Notes under the pieces: generated by a model
The model's database searches: none
What the model was told of the DNA's origin: nothing
What the model saw: the letters and a program-made list of their open reading frames with translations, nothing else
Program-made: the position numbers and the translations under genes
Part shown: positions 14,745 to 15,283 of the stretch, one piece after another
Numbering within the stretch: the first letter of the stretch is position 1
Layout of the letters: each line of letters starts with the position of its first letter
Source of the DNA: an uncultured Pelagibacteraceae bacterium
GTDB taxonomy: Bacteria > Pseudomonadota > Alphaproteobacteria > Pelagibacterales > Pelagibacteraceae
Length of the DNA: 15,283 nucleotides
Direction: 5' to 3'
Assembly (NCBI GenBank): GCA_902513415.1
Contig: CABXMS010000011.1
Coordinates: 1-15,283, forward strand

Positions 14745-15283
14745 ATGAAGTTTGGAAATTTTAAATTTACTGCGAAAGAAATATTATTTTTTTTGTTATT
14801 GGTTGCTATTGTTTATAGAAGTCCATACATATTATTTCATGGAAGATTTTCAGCTGAAGAAGGGAGTTTATATTTTGCAAATGCTTACAAAGAAGGTTTT
14901 TTATATTCCATATTTTTTATAGATTTTGCATCTGGTTATTTTAATCTATGGGCAAATATTTCTGGAATCATAGCAAACTTATTTTCTTTAAAACTTTCAC
15001 CACTTATAAGCAATTATCTTGCGTTAATTCCAATATTATTAATTTTTCACACTGTAATTTATAAGAGCTCTTATTTAACAGACAATTTGAATAATAAAAT
15101 AATTCTTTCTTTTATAATTTTATTTTCGCCCAATAATGTTCCAGAAGTATGGTTGAATTCTATTAATGCACAAATTTTTCTTTGTATATTAACATTTTTG
15201 ATTTTGTGTAAGAAAAACGGAAAAAATAATATTAGTTTTTTTGATTTAGTTGTAATTTTATTTTCTGCGCTAAGTGGAATATA
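14745..15283 (+). CDS. Multi-pass integral membrane protein, N-terminal part (runs off window end)
   Basis: An open frame from the ATG at 14745 continues to the window edge, giving 179 complete codons without a stop. The start is Lys-rich, followed by a hydrophobic helix (about residues 13-24, EILFFLLLVAIVY). A polar first loop contains GRFSAEEG, then further hydrophobic segments follow, including LIPILLIFHTVIY, IILSFIILFS and IFLCILTFLILC. The layout, with a first helix and then an extracytoplasmic loop carrying paired acidic residues, recalls GT-C-type membrane glycosyltransferases that use polyprenyl-phosphate sugars. No specific family is recognised from this part alone. Neighbouring sugar-deacetylase and acyltransferase genes make a surface-polysaccharide role plausible, but that is inference. 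Confidence 0.7.
   Translation, partial: MKFGNFKFTAKEILFFLLLVAIVYRSPYILFHGRFSAEEGSLYFANAYKEGFLYSIFFIDFASGYFNLWANISGIIANLFSLKLSPLISNYLALIPILLIFHTVIYKSSYLTDNLNNKIILSFIILFSPNNVPEVWLNSINAQIFLCILTFLILCKKNGKNNISFFDLVVILFSALSGI

Overview
The window looks like an AT-rich, gene-dense alphaproteobacterial chromosome, most probably Pelagibacterales (SAR11). Three things point there. Poly-A and poly-T runs are common inside genes. Adjacent genes overlap or sit a few bases apart. The minus strand carries a circularly permuted two-piece tmRNA gene, the alphaproteobacterial form. The exact lineage is inference; the gene families are recognised from conserved motifs.

Layout. Positions 1-427 hold the 3' part of pdxH, converging with a polyprenyl diphosphate synthase gene (424-1437, minus). 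Divergent from that is a tightly packed plus-strand operon: an S49 serine peptidase, glyQ, glyS and ppdK (1547-7980). ppdK carries a one-base frameshift at a T7 run near 7050. The NAD-synthesis pair nadA-nadC (9815 down to 7984, minus) converges on ppdK. Next come three minus-strand units separated by non-coding DNA: a cspA-type cold-shock gene, a DUF924 gene and the tmRNA gene ssrA. Each of the three spacers from nadA to ssrA holds one copy of a nearly identical 23-bp GC-rich element in the same orientation.

Beyond ssrA, the character changes to very AT-rich accessory genes. A three-gene minus-strand operon (13697 down to 11233) encodes a ChbG/YdjC-type deacetylase, a short 3-hydroxyacyl-CoA dehydrogenase-like protein and a GNAT acetyltransferase. 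After the housekeeping gene thyX (13780-14727, plus), a multi-pass membrane protein runs off the window end. This part resembles a surface-glycan or variable region next to tmRNA, a common island insertion locus.

Functionally, the left half covers cofactors (PLP, quinone side chain, NAD), glycyl-tRNA charging and pyruvate/PEP interconversion. The middle covers RNA chaperoning and ribosome rescue. The right half probably covers cell-surface chemistry plus dTMP synthesis. The most unusual items are the three-copy intergenic element, whose only two variable positions change together as a base pair would; the ppdK frameshift, whose UUU-UGA-U context resembles a +1 recoding site; and the deacetylase/dehydrogenase/acyltransferase operon.
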